NCBI GenBank assembly: GCA_945859605.1
Contig: OX243821.1
Span: forward strand, 33,530,657 to 33,594,656
Origin: Lumbricus rubellus
Lineage: Eukaryota; Annelida; Clitellata; Crassiclitellata; Lumbricidae
DNA: 64,000 nt
Direction: 5' to 3'
The position numbers and the translations under genes are program-made. The notes under the pieces are model-generated. The model made no database searches and was not told where the DNA came from. It saw only the letters and a program-made list of their open reading frames with translations. The stretch's first letter is position 1. Every line of letters begins with the position of its first letter. Of this stretch, positions 43,217-53,899 are shown one piece after another.

Positions 43217-43867
43217 TTAACCCTCGGAGGCTAACCTATAAAAAAATCACATATTGGATAACCTGGGGTATATTTTTCACCCCACGCCATTATAGGTCTA
43301 CGATATAAAATTAGACCATATTTGATCAACAACGGCACTTAATTCTAGTTCAGCATGGAATTTACAATCTATGAAACCTAACTAAGTTAAAATATCAGCA
43401 CAATCATCGAGTCTACGGTCATCTATAGGCCTACACAAGTAACTTTTTGCTACAGTTTCTCCTCATACAGAGTTGCAACACGTAGGCTAGGTCTATGGCA
43501 TCATCGATTTCAACATTATCTGGCTCCGGGACATCATTACAATCAACAAACTCTACATTATCTTCATCACTGTTATCATTTTCAATCCATTGATATCAAT
43601 TCTGATATCGGTTTAGCGGCATTGGCTGCTGAAAACCGTCGAAACATCTTCAACAAATACATTATTAATAACAATGGCCATTGTCTGACTTCAGTCACGT
43701 GACCATGCATTCGATATAAAAAAATGTAAAAATGTGGAGTTAGGCCAAAATCATCCATGAACAGATACACAAAAGCGCATGGCAGAATTTCAAAGCAGTA
43801 AAAAAATTCAGGGCAAATACTGACAGTGGGGTGAAAAAAACACCCCAGGTTAGCCTCCGAGGGTTAA
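43217..43867. mobile_element. piggyBac-like MITE, family B
   Basis: Ends TTAACCCTCGGAGGCTAACC and the exact inverse GGTTAGCCTCCGAGGGTTAA, 651 bp, with TTAA target site. Subterminal ACCTGGGGTATATTTTTCA and AAAAAACACCCCAGGT form a second inverted match. The interior is non-coding. Confidence 0.8.
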
Positions 43868-44153
43868 TGGACTTCCATTGACTATGCGACACACAAAAAA
43901 CTGTTCTCAGTTCTGAAGACTGGTAGACTGCTACTTTTCGCTTCACAGTCCAGCGTTACATTGTGCGTTTTTCAGCAAAAGAAAGGTACGCTCGAGTTCA
44001 CAAAGATAATTAATTATTCTGGACAAAGTTCGATACGGCCACTTAGAAAAATGGACAAAATTCCTTGTTTTGCCAGTAATTCTGTATTGGATGTATTTCG
44101 CCTACTCCACCAATGGGAGCGTTGCACAATGAGTTTATTAAATTTCGGAAGCA

Positions 44154-44616
44154 TTAACCCTTTGGAGGTGAGGTGATGCATTGTAACGTTAGAGGTGAGG
44201 TGGGGTCTGACAAACCCCAACACATATTTTTATTTTCAAGTCGCGATATCAAATGGAAGACATTAATTTGAGTTAAACTATTCTTCTATGATCAATTATC
44301 AACTAAAAAGACGATTATCACGAACAAATATCTGTTTTCAATCCTTATTAGATGGCCAGAAGGTGAACCCATCCATTGTGTACTTTGCCCGTGTAAGTTC
44401 GGTTTGTATACGAAAAATCGCAATTTCCTTCAAATATACATTAAAATTTTAAAAAACCGTTTGTTCAAAATTCCTGAAATTTTGGCAAAGTGTCCGCATT
44501 TCATATTCACAAAGGTAGGAAAAAATAATCCAAGCTGGTTTGACGTTTTCCACACAAAAATTGAAGTAGAATACCTCTGGGGTGTGTCACACCCCACCTC
44601 ACCTCCTACGGGTTAA
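44154..44616. mobile_element. piggyBac-like MITE, family C
   Basis: TTAACCCTTTGGAGGTGAGG at the left and CACCTCACCTCCTACGGGTTAA-type right end, 463 bp. Subterminal GGGGTCTGACAAACCCC and GGGGTGTGTCACACCCC are hairpins. A third family with the same CCCT start. Confidence 0.75.
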
Positions 44617-44699
44617 ATCAAAAATGTGAAATAAGCCTATACAAGATGAATTTTCAGGATAGGTGTAGAAAAACTATCCACACAATCACCGCAAACACT

Positions 44700-44960
44700 G
44701 CAAACACCACCAACCTGATAACCCACCCAAAGCCAGCAGCATCACCACAACTACCACATCACCACCAAAAACTCACCCAATCAACCACCACCACCATAAA
44801 AAATAACCAGTGAACAATGAACAAATTAATTTTTAAAACTATTTTTCTCTTCATCATGTAACTGTGTTATATCAAAAACGAAAAATTTCATCGAGTAATT
44901 TATTCAGTGACCAGTTTGCTTACACACCTTTAGAAATAATTTCTAGATGTTATGAATAAA
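44700..44960 (+). repeat. T-block copy 4 with a PSE-TATA pair
   Basis: A decayed CCA tract (44700-44800), the GTGAACAATGAACAAATTAA segment, then ACACCTTTAGAA at 44924 and TATGAATA at 44951, spacing 27. The transmembrane exon expected next is replaced by a LINE at 44995. Confidence 0.55.
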
Positions 44961-44994
44961 GCCATATACCATATTTTAAGTGATATTTCTTAAT

Positions 44995-45420
44995 TAGGCA
45001 GGGTTTCGCAAGAACAGGAGCACGACACAACAAATCCTTATGCTGAAGCTTATAGCAGAGAAGGCGAGGCGGAAAAACAAAAAGGTCTACAACTGCTTCG
45101 TGGATTTTAAAAAAGCTTTTGACTGTGTAGACCAGGAAATCAGCTGGGCCACACTGCAGTCATACGGAGTAGATGACAAACTGGTGGATTTGCTCCGAGA
45201 CATTAATGGAACGTCACAAGCAGCGGTGAGAATGGACGGAGAAATAGGACAGTGGTTCAGAACGAACAGAGGGACCAGGCAAGGAGACCCAATATCACCA
45301 ACAGTGTTCATAGCAGACCTCGAAAGAGCAATGGATAAGATCAGGGAAAGAGAGAGTGGAATAGCAGTACACGGCATCCGAATCAACAACTTAAGGTTTG
45401 CAGACGATGTGGACTTCAAA
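44995..45420 (+). mobile_element. LINE fragment: reverse-transcriptase core
   Basis: One frame from about 44995 gives AGFRKNRSTTQQI, then YNCFVDFKKAFDCVDQE (motif 2/A region), NRGTRQGDPISPTVFIADLE (RQGD) and INNLRFADDVD (the FADD catalytic motif). The codon before AGFR is TAG where CAG is usual. Homology stops abruptly after FADDVD. The frame then runs 11 codons to a TAA that abuts the next PSE box. Both ends are truncated. Confidence 0.88.
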
Positions 45421-45450
45421 AACGGAGCGCTATTCTGTTTCGCAACTTAA

Positions 45451-45486
45451 ACACCTTTAAAATGTGTTCATCAGTATTATATAAAC
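45451..45486 (+). promoter_or_regulatory. PSE-TATA pair abutting the LINE fragment
   Basis: ACACCTTTAAAA at 45451 and TATATAAA at 45478, spacing 27. Downstream GGAAAACG and CGTTTTACC could form a short hairpin at about 45512-45535. Confidence 0.6.
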
Positions 45487-45910
45487 AAATGACCCGCGAT
45501 TCGCTGTTAATCGGAAAACGGCGTTATGCGTTTTACCATTCGCGAATTCACCATCAGATTTATAAAGTACAATGAATTAATCTCAAATCTTGTTTCCTTT
45601 GCTTCTCTTTCTCTTCCTCCTCTTGTCTTCTTTGTTCCTCCATCATCATCATCTTCATTATAAATTGCATCAACTCCTCCATATACCTGTTATCCTTCGT
45701 CAAATATACCTATTGACCTTTCCGCTTCATTTATTTCTCTTTTCAAGACTGTCTTATCTGAGAACGACTTGAGTGCTAATGATGAACCATGTTTGTTTAA
45801 ATGATCACCGATCTTCCACATTCACTGCTCTCCTTTTATAACGTTAGGTAGATAGTTTTGTGTATCATCTTATTGCTGCCAGGTTCCCTCCCCCAACAAT
45901 TAATGTGAAG

Positions 45911-46025
45911 ACACCTTTTAAACTGCAGAACACGAAAACATAAATTTGGGGATCCAGGAAAATGTCACATATGCATTCAGCATACAGTTTAGTTATAGTG
46001 TTGGTAAATACTGTTTTGAAGGTGT
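45911..46025. promoter_or_regulatory. Convergent PSE-TATA pairs, P-block copy 1
   Basis: Plus ACACCTTTTAAA at 45911 with CATAAATT at 45939; minus box at 46025 (ACACCTTCAAAA) with TATAACTA at 45997. Both spacings are 28 and the boxes face each other 114 bp apart. Confidence 0.6.
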
Positions 46026-46119
46026 GTGAAAATATAATTATTTTACCATAAACTTCTAATATTTATATGTTATTTTAATTTATTTAAATACAATATTTAG
46101 ACTTTTTCATATTCGTTTT

Positions 46120-46520
46120 AAAAACTTGAATAGCACCGCTTAATAAACCCACTCAGATGCGCTCCCAACCCAAAGCTTGTAAAAATGGACATTATTGCTA
46201 GAGTGTAGTCGCATCTCCAACCGAATTCCATCCAAAGTGGATGGGCCAACAATTGAGAATGCACAACGCTGAATAGTTGACCCCTTAATGCCGGATGGTA
46301 CAGGATTTTCCATACCATCTACTACCATTTTGGCATAATAGGGTTAAGGTGCGCGGTGAACGAGAAGTTCTCATTAGAAGGGCTCTTCGGTCAGCTGTGT
46401 CCGAGATCGGGCGACAAAAGCACATTCGGAGAGGGCATCGCTGGCGAATAGGGAGCCAGTGAAGTGCGTCGAGCATATAGTTTGAGACACGACCATATTT
46501 TAGGGATTTTCCCAATTAGG
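46120..46520 (-). mobile_element. L2-like LINE 3' fragment
   Basis: Minus-strand frames include LDALHWLPIRQRC (the LHWLPV--R hallmark of L2/CR1) and AFSIVGPSTLDGI, separated by a frameshift. The SINE-type tail (GAGCGCATCTGAGTGGG, then TTAAGCGGTGCTATTC) lies at its 3' end near 46120. Confidence 0.75.
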
Positions 46521-46627
46521 CGCGCAGCAAAGCGCAACACCCGGTCAAGAGAAGTCAAATGTGTGTTATATTCTGAAATTTTATGCTTAGAACCGTAATA
46601 ACATACCGGAAAGTATGGTGGTCTTAA

Positions 46628-46664
46628 ACACCCTCAAAATATTATATTTTAGCGCTATATTTAT
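46628..46664 (+). promoter_or_regulatory. PSE-TATA pair
   Basis: ACACCCTCAAAA at 46628 and TATATTTA at 46656, spacing 28. Confidence 0.5.
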
Positions 46665-46957
46665 CTGAACCACGACAAACGATCAATACAGTCTTATCAA
46701 AATAGCGGAGTGACGTTGAACAGCATTTATATAATAATTTTATTATGATGCATTGTAGTAATATTAGGTAAAGAAAACGTACGATCAAAATCACAAGTTA
46801 AATATAATATAATTACTAAACTATATTAATGTCAAACAAGTTAACTATATCACAGCATTCTGGTCATAAATCCCTATACTATCAACGAATCACATCGTCG
46901 TATCTCAAGATTATGGGTACAGGGCCTAAGGCATGTTACATATTACATGTTACATGA

Positions 46958-47041
46958 GTTACAGTTACAGGTTCAGATGGAAGAAGATCACAGAATAATG
47001 TAACATTGTGATCTTCTTCCACCTGAACATGTAACTGTAAC
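46958..47041. ncRNA. Long near-perfect hairpin (possible small-RNA precursor or foldback)
   Basis: The arm 46958-46992 (from GTTACAGTTACAGG to GAAGATCACA) is the reverse complement of 47007-47041 at about 33 of 35 positions, with a 14-base loop. Stem length and loop fit a miRNA-type or siRNA precursor. Against that, GTTACA-type repeats flank it and it could be the relic of a small inverted-repeat element. No homologue was noticed elsewhere in the window. Confidence 0.4.
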
Positions 47042-47204
47042 CAATCTGATGGGCAACTGAATAAAATTCACCTGCTTTCTATAAGTCGCTCAATTCCTAT
47101 TTTTTTACCTGTAGCTGGACTGGGAGCGCCTCTGAGTAGGTTTCTGAAGAGGCGCTATATAAATTCTCGAAATGGATGAATGTAATGAATAAATTTTCTA
47201 CAGG

Positions 47205-47322
47205 ACACCTTTTAAACGGAGTAAAATGAGTGTATAAATGAAGTATATTTATAAAGTAATGTGTCTTTGTCGGGGTAGAAATTAATGCTGTATAACGATG
47301 GCTGAACGTGTTTTGAAGGTGT
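47205..47322. promoter_or_regulatory. Convergent PSE-TATA pairs, P-block copy 2
   Basis: Plus ACACCTTTTAAA at 47205, TATAAATG at 47233. Minus box at 47322 (ACACCTTCAAAA), TATACAGC at 47294. Spacing is 28 on both sides; boxes are 117 bp apart. Confidence 0.6.
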
Positions 47323-47868
47323 CTAGACAAAAAAAATTCATAAGTTTTATAAAATTTTCCGAAGTAGTTCAATTCACAAAGGCAAATAAGGCATCGCATA
47401 GTGTATTTCTTTTAACAAAAGACTATGAAATCAGTAGTCAATCAGATAGCTGTGGCTGCTTTTCGAATGTGTCTCGGCAGGCACATAATTACCAAAAAAT
47501 AAGATATCATACCAAATCAAATTTATTGTTCTTATTAATGTACACGATATAATTGTAGAGGATGCGTTTATCCAGAGATTGTACAGTTGCGATTGTAATC
47601 GCAATCTTGCATTTACAGAATGTCCTTCAAGAAATACTCCTTTTTAGTTATCTAGCCAAAAAAGCCTATACAAAAATTATTTTTTCACCCGCCGTGAAAG
47701 TCTTGACGCTCAACTTGGGGGGACCAACACATGGGCCGTCCCCAACACCTTTTGGGGGGGACCGCCCCTGTCTTTCCCCTAGGTCTCCGCCCATTCCAGT
47801 CCCAAGTTCCGTGGAACGAGGAGGTCAATGCTAAACATCTTTGTTACGAAACAGAAGCAAAAACCCAT

Positions 47869-47905
47869 ACACCTTTTTAACATTATAAAACAAAAGTATA
47901 TAAAC
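47869..47905 (+). promoter_or_regulatory. PSE-TATA pair after a G module
   Basis: ACACCTTTTTAA at 47869 and TATATAAA at 47897, spacing 28, then CTGGCGACGCAGAAAA. Confidence 0.6.
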
Positions 47906-48240
47906 TGGCGACGCAGAAAAAAATTATTGGTACCCGGTTGCACCGTAATTTAGACTGATGAAAACAACTGAATTAATCGTGAAGGATTAAATTTGCTTAG
48001 ATAGCACGAAGACCTAATGCAGAGCCGTTCGTTTACTGTTATTTGTTTAAACAACCTGGAATAATATTGGCTTCAATTAGCTATAATTATATTATGCGAC
48101 CCTCCCAAACTGTTCACAGGATCACCACATACTGAAGGTTGCTTTTTTCGCCTGACGTTTAAACGCGAGCGCCTATGAGTAGGTACCTTGATAGGCGCCA
48201 AAGAATTACTCATTGATTGATTGATTGATATCCCTTAGGT

Positions 48241-49416
48241 CAGGGGTATCAAAGAGGTGGCCCGCGGGCAATTTCTGGCTCGCCGACGATTTTTTCTGGC
48301 CCGCGAAGCCTTCCCTGAATTACAAATTAAGAGGTTAAAAGTTCCATTTTTTCTATTTTACACTCAGTGCCAAATACATGGAGGTTTTTTTCTTACTGAC
48401 GTCACTTTTGCTCAGACGCACGTACATGGTAGGCTACAGCTCTGTGTAGACTGTGTATCTACAGTTTCCGGTTAGTTGTCTGTTAAAAAATTATGAAAGT
48501 AACGAAACACTAAGTCTTATATAATTTAAAATGTTCTGGGAATTGGCTGGCCAGGTGACCGGACAAAACCCCCCCTGGACAACCCCCCCCCCCCGGACAA
48601 ACCCCCCCCCCCCTCGGACAAAACCCCCCCCCGGACAGAAACCCCCCTGATTTAGCCTAGGACATTAACCCCCCCGGAAAATTCCCCCCCTTTGCTGGCA
48701 AAGTGCAGGTAGGCCTACAATTTGTTTAAACTTAGGCTAATTATCGAGTTCCCGTGCTGTGTCAACTAATTAGTGTCGTACTGGTAAACACCTGTCGCTG
48801 TCATTCAGGCGTGAACTTAGGCCTATAACTTGTTAGTGTTATTCAGTCACTCCGATATGAAGCTAGTACCTGTTGGTGTAATCTAGGACAGCATGAATCG
48901 TTGTCATCAATCCAGCTTCCATTTAAGAAGGAGTATTTTCATCAATCCAGCTTCCATTTAAAAAAGAGTATTTTCATCCATCCAGCTTCCATTTGAGAAA
49001 GAGTATTTTCATCAATCCAGCTTCTATTTAAGCAAGAACATGTTCAACAATCCAGCTTCTATTTAAGTAAACTTTATTTGTATCAATCCGGCTTCTATTT
49101 ATATAGCGAGAATTCTTTTCATCAATCCAACTTGCGTACTTAGGACACCGTTTTATAGTACGACAACTTATGTGCAATATATTCTACCAGGGGGGGTTAT
49201 GTCCTACCCTGGAGGGTTTCTGTCCGGGGGGGTTTTTGTCCGGGGGGGTTTTTGTCCGGGGGGGGTTTTGTCCAGGGGGGGTTTTGTCCTACAACCCAGC
49301 CCGGGGCTCTCTCTCAGATCACTACCCAATTTTGCTTAGGAGCTTCGACACCCTGGCCCGCCACTTGCTGGAAGCTGTTCACACTGGCCCGCCACTAAAA
49401 AGGTTTGACACCTCTG
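48241..49416. mobile_element. hAT-like non-autonomous element, hosting a foldback insertion
   Basis: Left end CAGGGGTATCAAA, right end TTTGACACCTCTG, inverted with a few changes. Next to each, GTGGCCCGCGGGC and GGCCCGCCACT continue the inverted match. CCTTAGGT before and CCTAGGTT after are a plausible 8-bp target duplication, as hAT elements make. Ends of this type (CAG-GGT-TCAAA with GGCCCGC) are common in animal genomes. The interior is split by the element at 48557-49291. Confidence 0.7.
48557..49291. mobile_element. TU-like foldback transposon, copy 2
   Basis: Left arm: degenerate GGACAAAACCCCCCC units. Right arm: GGGGGGGTTTTTGTCC units, ending TTTTGTCCT. About 735 bp, nearly the same size as copy 1 but with a different centre: six about 41-bp tandem repeats (48903-49134, core CATCAATCCAGCTTCCATTT). 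The same arms with exchangeable middles is typical of foldback families. Confidence 0.7.
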
Positions 49417-50998
49417 CCTAGGTTCTAGGATAAAAATCTAATTCCCGAACTCACTCATACAAGCCTCATCTCTTAAAATCCCTCCGCAGCTTCTTCACCC
49501 AAGACCAAAAACATAAAATTTAATCATATCATAACAATTATCCCTCGTCATTTCAACTCGAAACATCATCCACCTTAGCCGCCCGTCTTACACCATTTCA
49601 TCCTATAACGCCGTGCTAAGTATCTATGGTTGTGCCAGTCTCAAGTTCTGTTAAATGAGGAGGGCTACGCCGTGACCATCGAGATTACTGAAGGCCGTAC
49701 ACAACGGAAATAAACTGCGCGTGACGTCACGAAGTGTCGGCTGCGACATCAATATTTTGATTTCGAGGTTGATTCGAATTTAATTTTTACTTGAAATCGT
49801 CGTTAAATCTTGCATTTACGCTGCAATTTGTTTTTATTTTATGCGTCGGAATATTTCAAGGTATGTATCACACCACCAAAAACGCTAAAAACTGTTTTAA
49901 GTTATAAATCGGAAGAGTACGGACCATCGTAATGTTGACACCCTACAAAACATGATTATCTTCGCCGTCTGCTACTGCTAGATATATCGCTATTGCAATG
50001 GCTATAATTATTATTTGTCAGCACTGCTTAAATGAATATAGGCTATGAGCGGTATATAAAACGGATATTGCGTCTCTGTGTGGTAATATTATATACGCAG
50101 TGCAATACTTATGATATACGGGTAATCCCGAAAACTGAGTGCCTAAGTTTTGCTTCAATAGAAGTAGGATTGATGAAAAATAACTTTGGTATAATGGGCA
50201 AACAATTTACTATGCTAAGCGACACGCGGAAATCGCGAAAACATTCAGACTCCTCAAAACAATAATTATGGTTGCCAAAGACTTAGCTAAAAAAGAGCGC
50301 TGCGACCTATCAGCCGCATTTCACGATACAATGCGCTCAGTAAGTAAGCAATCAACGCGAGATCTAAGTAAAACGGCCAAGTTAATAAAATTATAGATAG
50401 GGGAAATATGCAATAAATATGAGTAAATATAAATTCGAAACTAATAATTATGACGACAATTTCTATGGCGCCATAACGCAGCCATGCTGCTACAAGGGCG
50501 CCTTGACAACGACAAACTAAGGCCGTAGCGCTGTTTTTTCAGCGATGTCTCGTTCGGCCATACTCTTTGCATGGATATGCACGCAGTCTTCGGGTTTACC
50601 CTAAATGTTTACTTTCAGTTTGGTACTATAATTTTAATTCACCCGAATTAATTTCGTATTTATTCTATATGGGCTTATTGTTTGTAACCTTATTTGTGTA
50701 GCGCTGTCGAAGTTGTCATTGTTGCATACCAAAAATACAGACTATTTATCCCGAAGGGTAGTCTTTGTCGTGAGTGTCGGTTAGTTCAGGTTAAGCACCG
50801 TGAGGGTCAATTCAATTTTAAATGATTTCTTTACAGACTTTCAGACTTCACATGGCAATATTACAATGAAAGATTTAATTGTACAGGGAGCTGATATTGT
50901 TGGCCATAGTAATGAGGTAAATGATGACATTGTCCAGGAATTGTTGTCTAGTTGCATGTCTAGCTGCATGTGATGACGTTGAAATTACAGAGTCGGAG
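49417..50998. other. Mostly unique stretch without recognised genes or motif pairs
   Basis: A G module is at about 49634. GCGTGACGTCACGAAGTG (a TGACGTCA element at 49722) sits in slightly GC-richer DNA that could be a promoter, but no exon follows convincingly. A short minus-strand open stretch and a 77-codon plus-strand frame at 50032 are unremarkable. No PSE-TATA pair occurs from here to 52.3 kb. Confidence 0.35.
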
Positions 50999-50999
50999 T

Positions 51000-51296
51000 C
51001 ATGGGCGCCCGCACATAGGGGCAAGGGGGGCACTTGCCCCCCTGGAAAGTTGAAATCTATTTTTATAACTGCTACTTTTTGGTTGTTAACAAATTTCTTC
51101 GCACTAAAGAAACTATTTTCATAATAAAAATCCTAAGAAAGTGAAGCTGAGACATTTATATTAGGGAACCCATAAAAAAATACCCGTGCATGTTCTAAAT
51201 TTCCTGATTTGCATTTTCAACGTCATGCTACAAAAAACTTTATCCGTGACCATCGAGTTTTGCCCCCTCCTGCAAAAATTTCTGCGGGCGCCCATG
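51000..51296. mobile_element. MITE with CATGGGCGCCCGCA ends
   Basis: 14-bp perfect inverted termini (CATGGGCGCCCGCA, TGCGGGCGCCCATG) and further inner matches (GGGGGCACTTGCCCCCC hairpin near the left, TTTTGCCCCCTCC near the right). About 297 bp, non-coding, superfamily not assigned. Confidence 0.7.
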
Positions 51297-51724
51297 GTCT
51301 GAGTCTGTGACTCCTTAGTTTTTATTGCAGGATATTGGAAATAAACTGTTGTAACTAAAGAATGTGAGGCAAAGTTCTTGACTGTAGGCAGTCAAAAGAA
51401 TGTCTCGAATTTGTCGATTTGTCAACAATTTTAAAAAATCAGGTACTGTCTGTGTAGAATGCCCTTGTGGTAAAACTATGCTATGCTATCTCTAGCACAG
51501 ACATAATTGAGTTGTGTTGGGAACATATTTCTAAATAATTACTGCAAGAGAGCTTCAGATAAAGTAACTGTGAGGAAGTAGAAGATGAAGAGAAAATTAA
51601 AAACACTAGTGCATTGGCTCGTTGAGATTTATAATTGTCTGTGATTTTATTAAACATGTGTCTTGTAAAATAATAACTCATTAATTACTGTATTTCTTTT
51701 GTCACATTATAATTATATCAAGGG

Positions 51725-52125
51725 AGATTAAGATGCCCTTGTTTAGAACTGTGGGGTAGCTATGTTAAAGGCCTTTGTGAGGTTATTGTAAGGCGCTATA
51801 TAAATGTCCATGTCCATGTACATACCTCTGTATGCTTATTCACACTTCTGCACTGCATGTATCTCATGAAACAGTCTCAGAGTCACCTAAGATGCACTTG
51901 TTTATAAATGTGGGGTAGCTATGTTAAAGGCCTTTGTGCGGTTATTGTAAGGCGCTATATAAATGCCCATGTGCATATATGGTATATATACACCTCTGTA
52001 TTCCGATTCACAATTCTGCACTGCATGTATCTCATGAAACAGTCTCAGAGTCACCTAAGATGCCCTTGTTTAGAACTGTGTTACAGGTCTTTGTGAAGTT
52101 ATTGTAAGGCGCTATATAAATGTCC
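51725..52125 (+). repeat. About 160-bp tandem triplication containing LINE/SINE tails
   Basis: AGATGCCCTTGTTTAGAACTG at 51731 returns near 51890 and 52057. Each unit carries TAAGGCGCTATATAAATG and CATGTATCTCATGAAACAG. The TATA string here belongs to the tail and has no upstream box. Confidence 0.75.
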
Positions 52126-52346
52126 ATATACACAAATACATACTTCTGTATGCGTACATACTTAGCATAGAATTTTTAGTAGGCTAATTAATTATTTAAG
52201 CTAGAAAACAGTGTATCTGAATGCATACCAAGCAGCAACAGCTGCATGCATTCAGCCGCCTTCTGTGACGTCACAATCCCTTGTGTACGGCCTGGGATTC
52301 AGACGGTCGTGGCTACGCTGAACATTTTTGTTACGACAGCAGCAAA

Positions 52347-52749
52347 ACACCTTTTTAACGTAGCTAACAGAAAGTATAAATAAGCGACGTTTGAGCTGTT
52401 CAACGTTGTTTCTCTTTGGGTATTTATTAACGCTGGCAACTATCATGCACACCACCGATTCATTGATTGATCTCCGTCAGTTATAGGATCTAATTACTCT
52501 TAAAGTCTATCCTAAGCTCTTTCACTAAAACCTCAAAAAATAAATCCTATCGTATCCCTCGTCGTTTCAACTCGAATCATCATCCACCTTAGCCGCCCGT
52601 CTTACACCATTTCATCCTATAACGCCATGATAAGTATCTATGGTTGTGCCAGTCTCAAATTCTGTTAAATGAGGAGGGCTACGCTGAGCAACTTTGTTAC
52701 GACAGCACCAAAACACCTTTTTAATGCTGCTAAAAGAAATTATATAAAC
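52347..52749 (+). promoter_or_regulatory. Two PSE-TATA pairs in tandem G-block copies
   Basis: 52347/52375 (ACACCTTTTTAA, TATAAATA) and 52713/52741 (ACACCTTTTTAA, TATATAAA), both spacing 28. A segment including TCGTTTCAACTCGAA (52562 and 49550) shows that this block was copied more than once. Confidence 0.6.
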
Positions 52750-52774
52750 AAACGAGCTCGCACTTCTATCAGAC

Positions 52775-52950
52775 AGTGGGGAGCATTTTCTATTGTGGAT
52801 CCCGATATCTTGAATGGCCTCCCAATAACCTTTCGACGCTAAATTCAAAAGTCGCTCAAATTCTGCTTAATTAGCTGTGGCTAGACAGGAAGCGCCTCTG
52901 AGTAGCTTGCCTGAAGAGGCCCTATATAAATTCTCGAAATGAATGCATGA
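52775..52950 (+). mobile_element. L2-like LINE 3' end
   Basis: The frame reads RQWGAFSIVDPDILNGLPI (F-I--P-I-NGLP) and continues to the tail GAAGCGCCTCTGAGTAGC, then GCCCTATATAAATTC. It starts shortly after a motif pair. Confidence 0.65.
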
Positions 52951-53069
52951 ATGAATTGTTTGTTGTAATGATCGTCACTCTTCTACATTCGCTGCTCTTC
53001 GTACAAAATGTAGATCGTTTTTGTATCTCATCGTTGTCTATAATAATATTGCTGCCGCAGATTTTTAGA

Positions 53070-53185
53070 ACACCTTTTAAACTGGAGCATACAACTGTTT
53101 AAATTGTGAAGATTTTTGTTGAAATACGATTATCTCAATGTCAAACTAGCTTTATAACGATGTTCCAAAAAGGTTTCGAAGGTGT
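53070..53185. promoter_or_regulatory. Convergent PSE-TATA pairs, P-block copy 3
   Basis: Plus ACACCTTTTAAA at 53070, TTTAAATT at 53098. Minus box at 53185 (ACACCTTCGAAA), TTATAAAG at 53157. Boxes are 115 bp apart. Confidence 0.55.
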
Positions 53186-53319
53186 GCGATTAAAAATAAC
53201 AATATTTATAATAAACAGCCACAAATTTCAAATATCATATTATAATTACTATTATTGCAATAATTATGGAATAATTATTATAATAATAATTTGTATGAAT
53301 ACAAAATTTCCACTCTTTC

Positions 53320-53530
53320 ATTTTCATTTAGAAAATTTGCATTGCGCCTCTTCGAGAAATCCTCTCAGAGGCGCTCCCAGCCCACCGCGGAAATATAAAG
53401 TAGAATTCAGCAGCTTGATAAAAGAATTTGTTCTTGAATGTAGCTCCAACCGAATTCCATTCAAAGTGGATGAGCCAAATCTTGAGAATGCATGCTTAGT
53501 CGAGTGCTGAAGAACGAGAAATTCTCACTA
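53320..53530 (-). mobile_element. L2-like LINE 3' fragment
   Basis: CTCCAACCGAATTCCATTCA and GTGGATGAGCCAAAT match 46215-46250. The SINE-type tail (GCGCCTCTTCGAGAAATCC) is at 53345. Frames are broken. Confidence 0.55.
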
Positions 53531-53899
53531 GCAGAAGTACGATGGTTCGACGTCCAGATCGGACAACAAAGCACGCTCAGACATTGCAGAGCAACTATCA
53601 TGTATACACTATACAGGAGATACGTTGCATGACTGGGAGCCAGTGCAGTGTCTCATACTTCGGAATGCGTACAATAAGACGACCAAGGCGGGTAATTCTG
53701 GCCAGAGACAAGCCTACCAGGATCAGTTACGTACTTGGTCACTTACTTTTTTTCATGTACAAACAAGACAATATAATTATATATGGCATTGAACGTAATA
53801 TTCAAACTTAAATTTGTTATTCAACTGGAGACCCGATAATAGTTATTGGAGTTATTCACTATATCAGCGCCATCGTCTGATGCTGCGCCATTAGATTAT

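Noticed and set aside
42736..43308. 190-codon plus-strand open frame, the longest plain plus-strand frame
   Set aside because: The second half is a purine microsatellite, the last part lies in a MITE, and the first half has no recognisable domain or splice context.
51780..52125. GCTATATAAATG repeats as further promoter pairs
   Set aside because: There is no ACACC-like box upstream at 25-30 bp; they are LINE/SINE tails in a tandem triplication.
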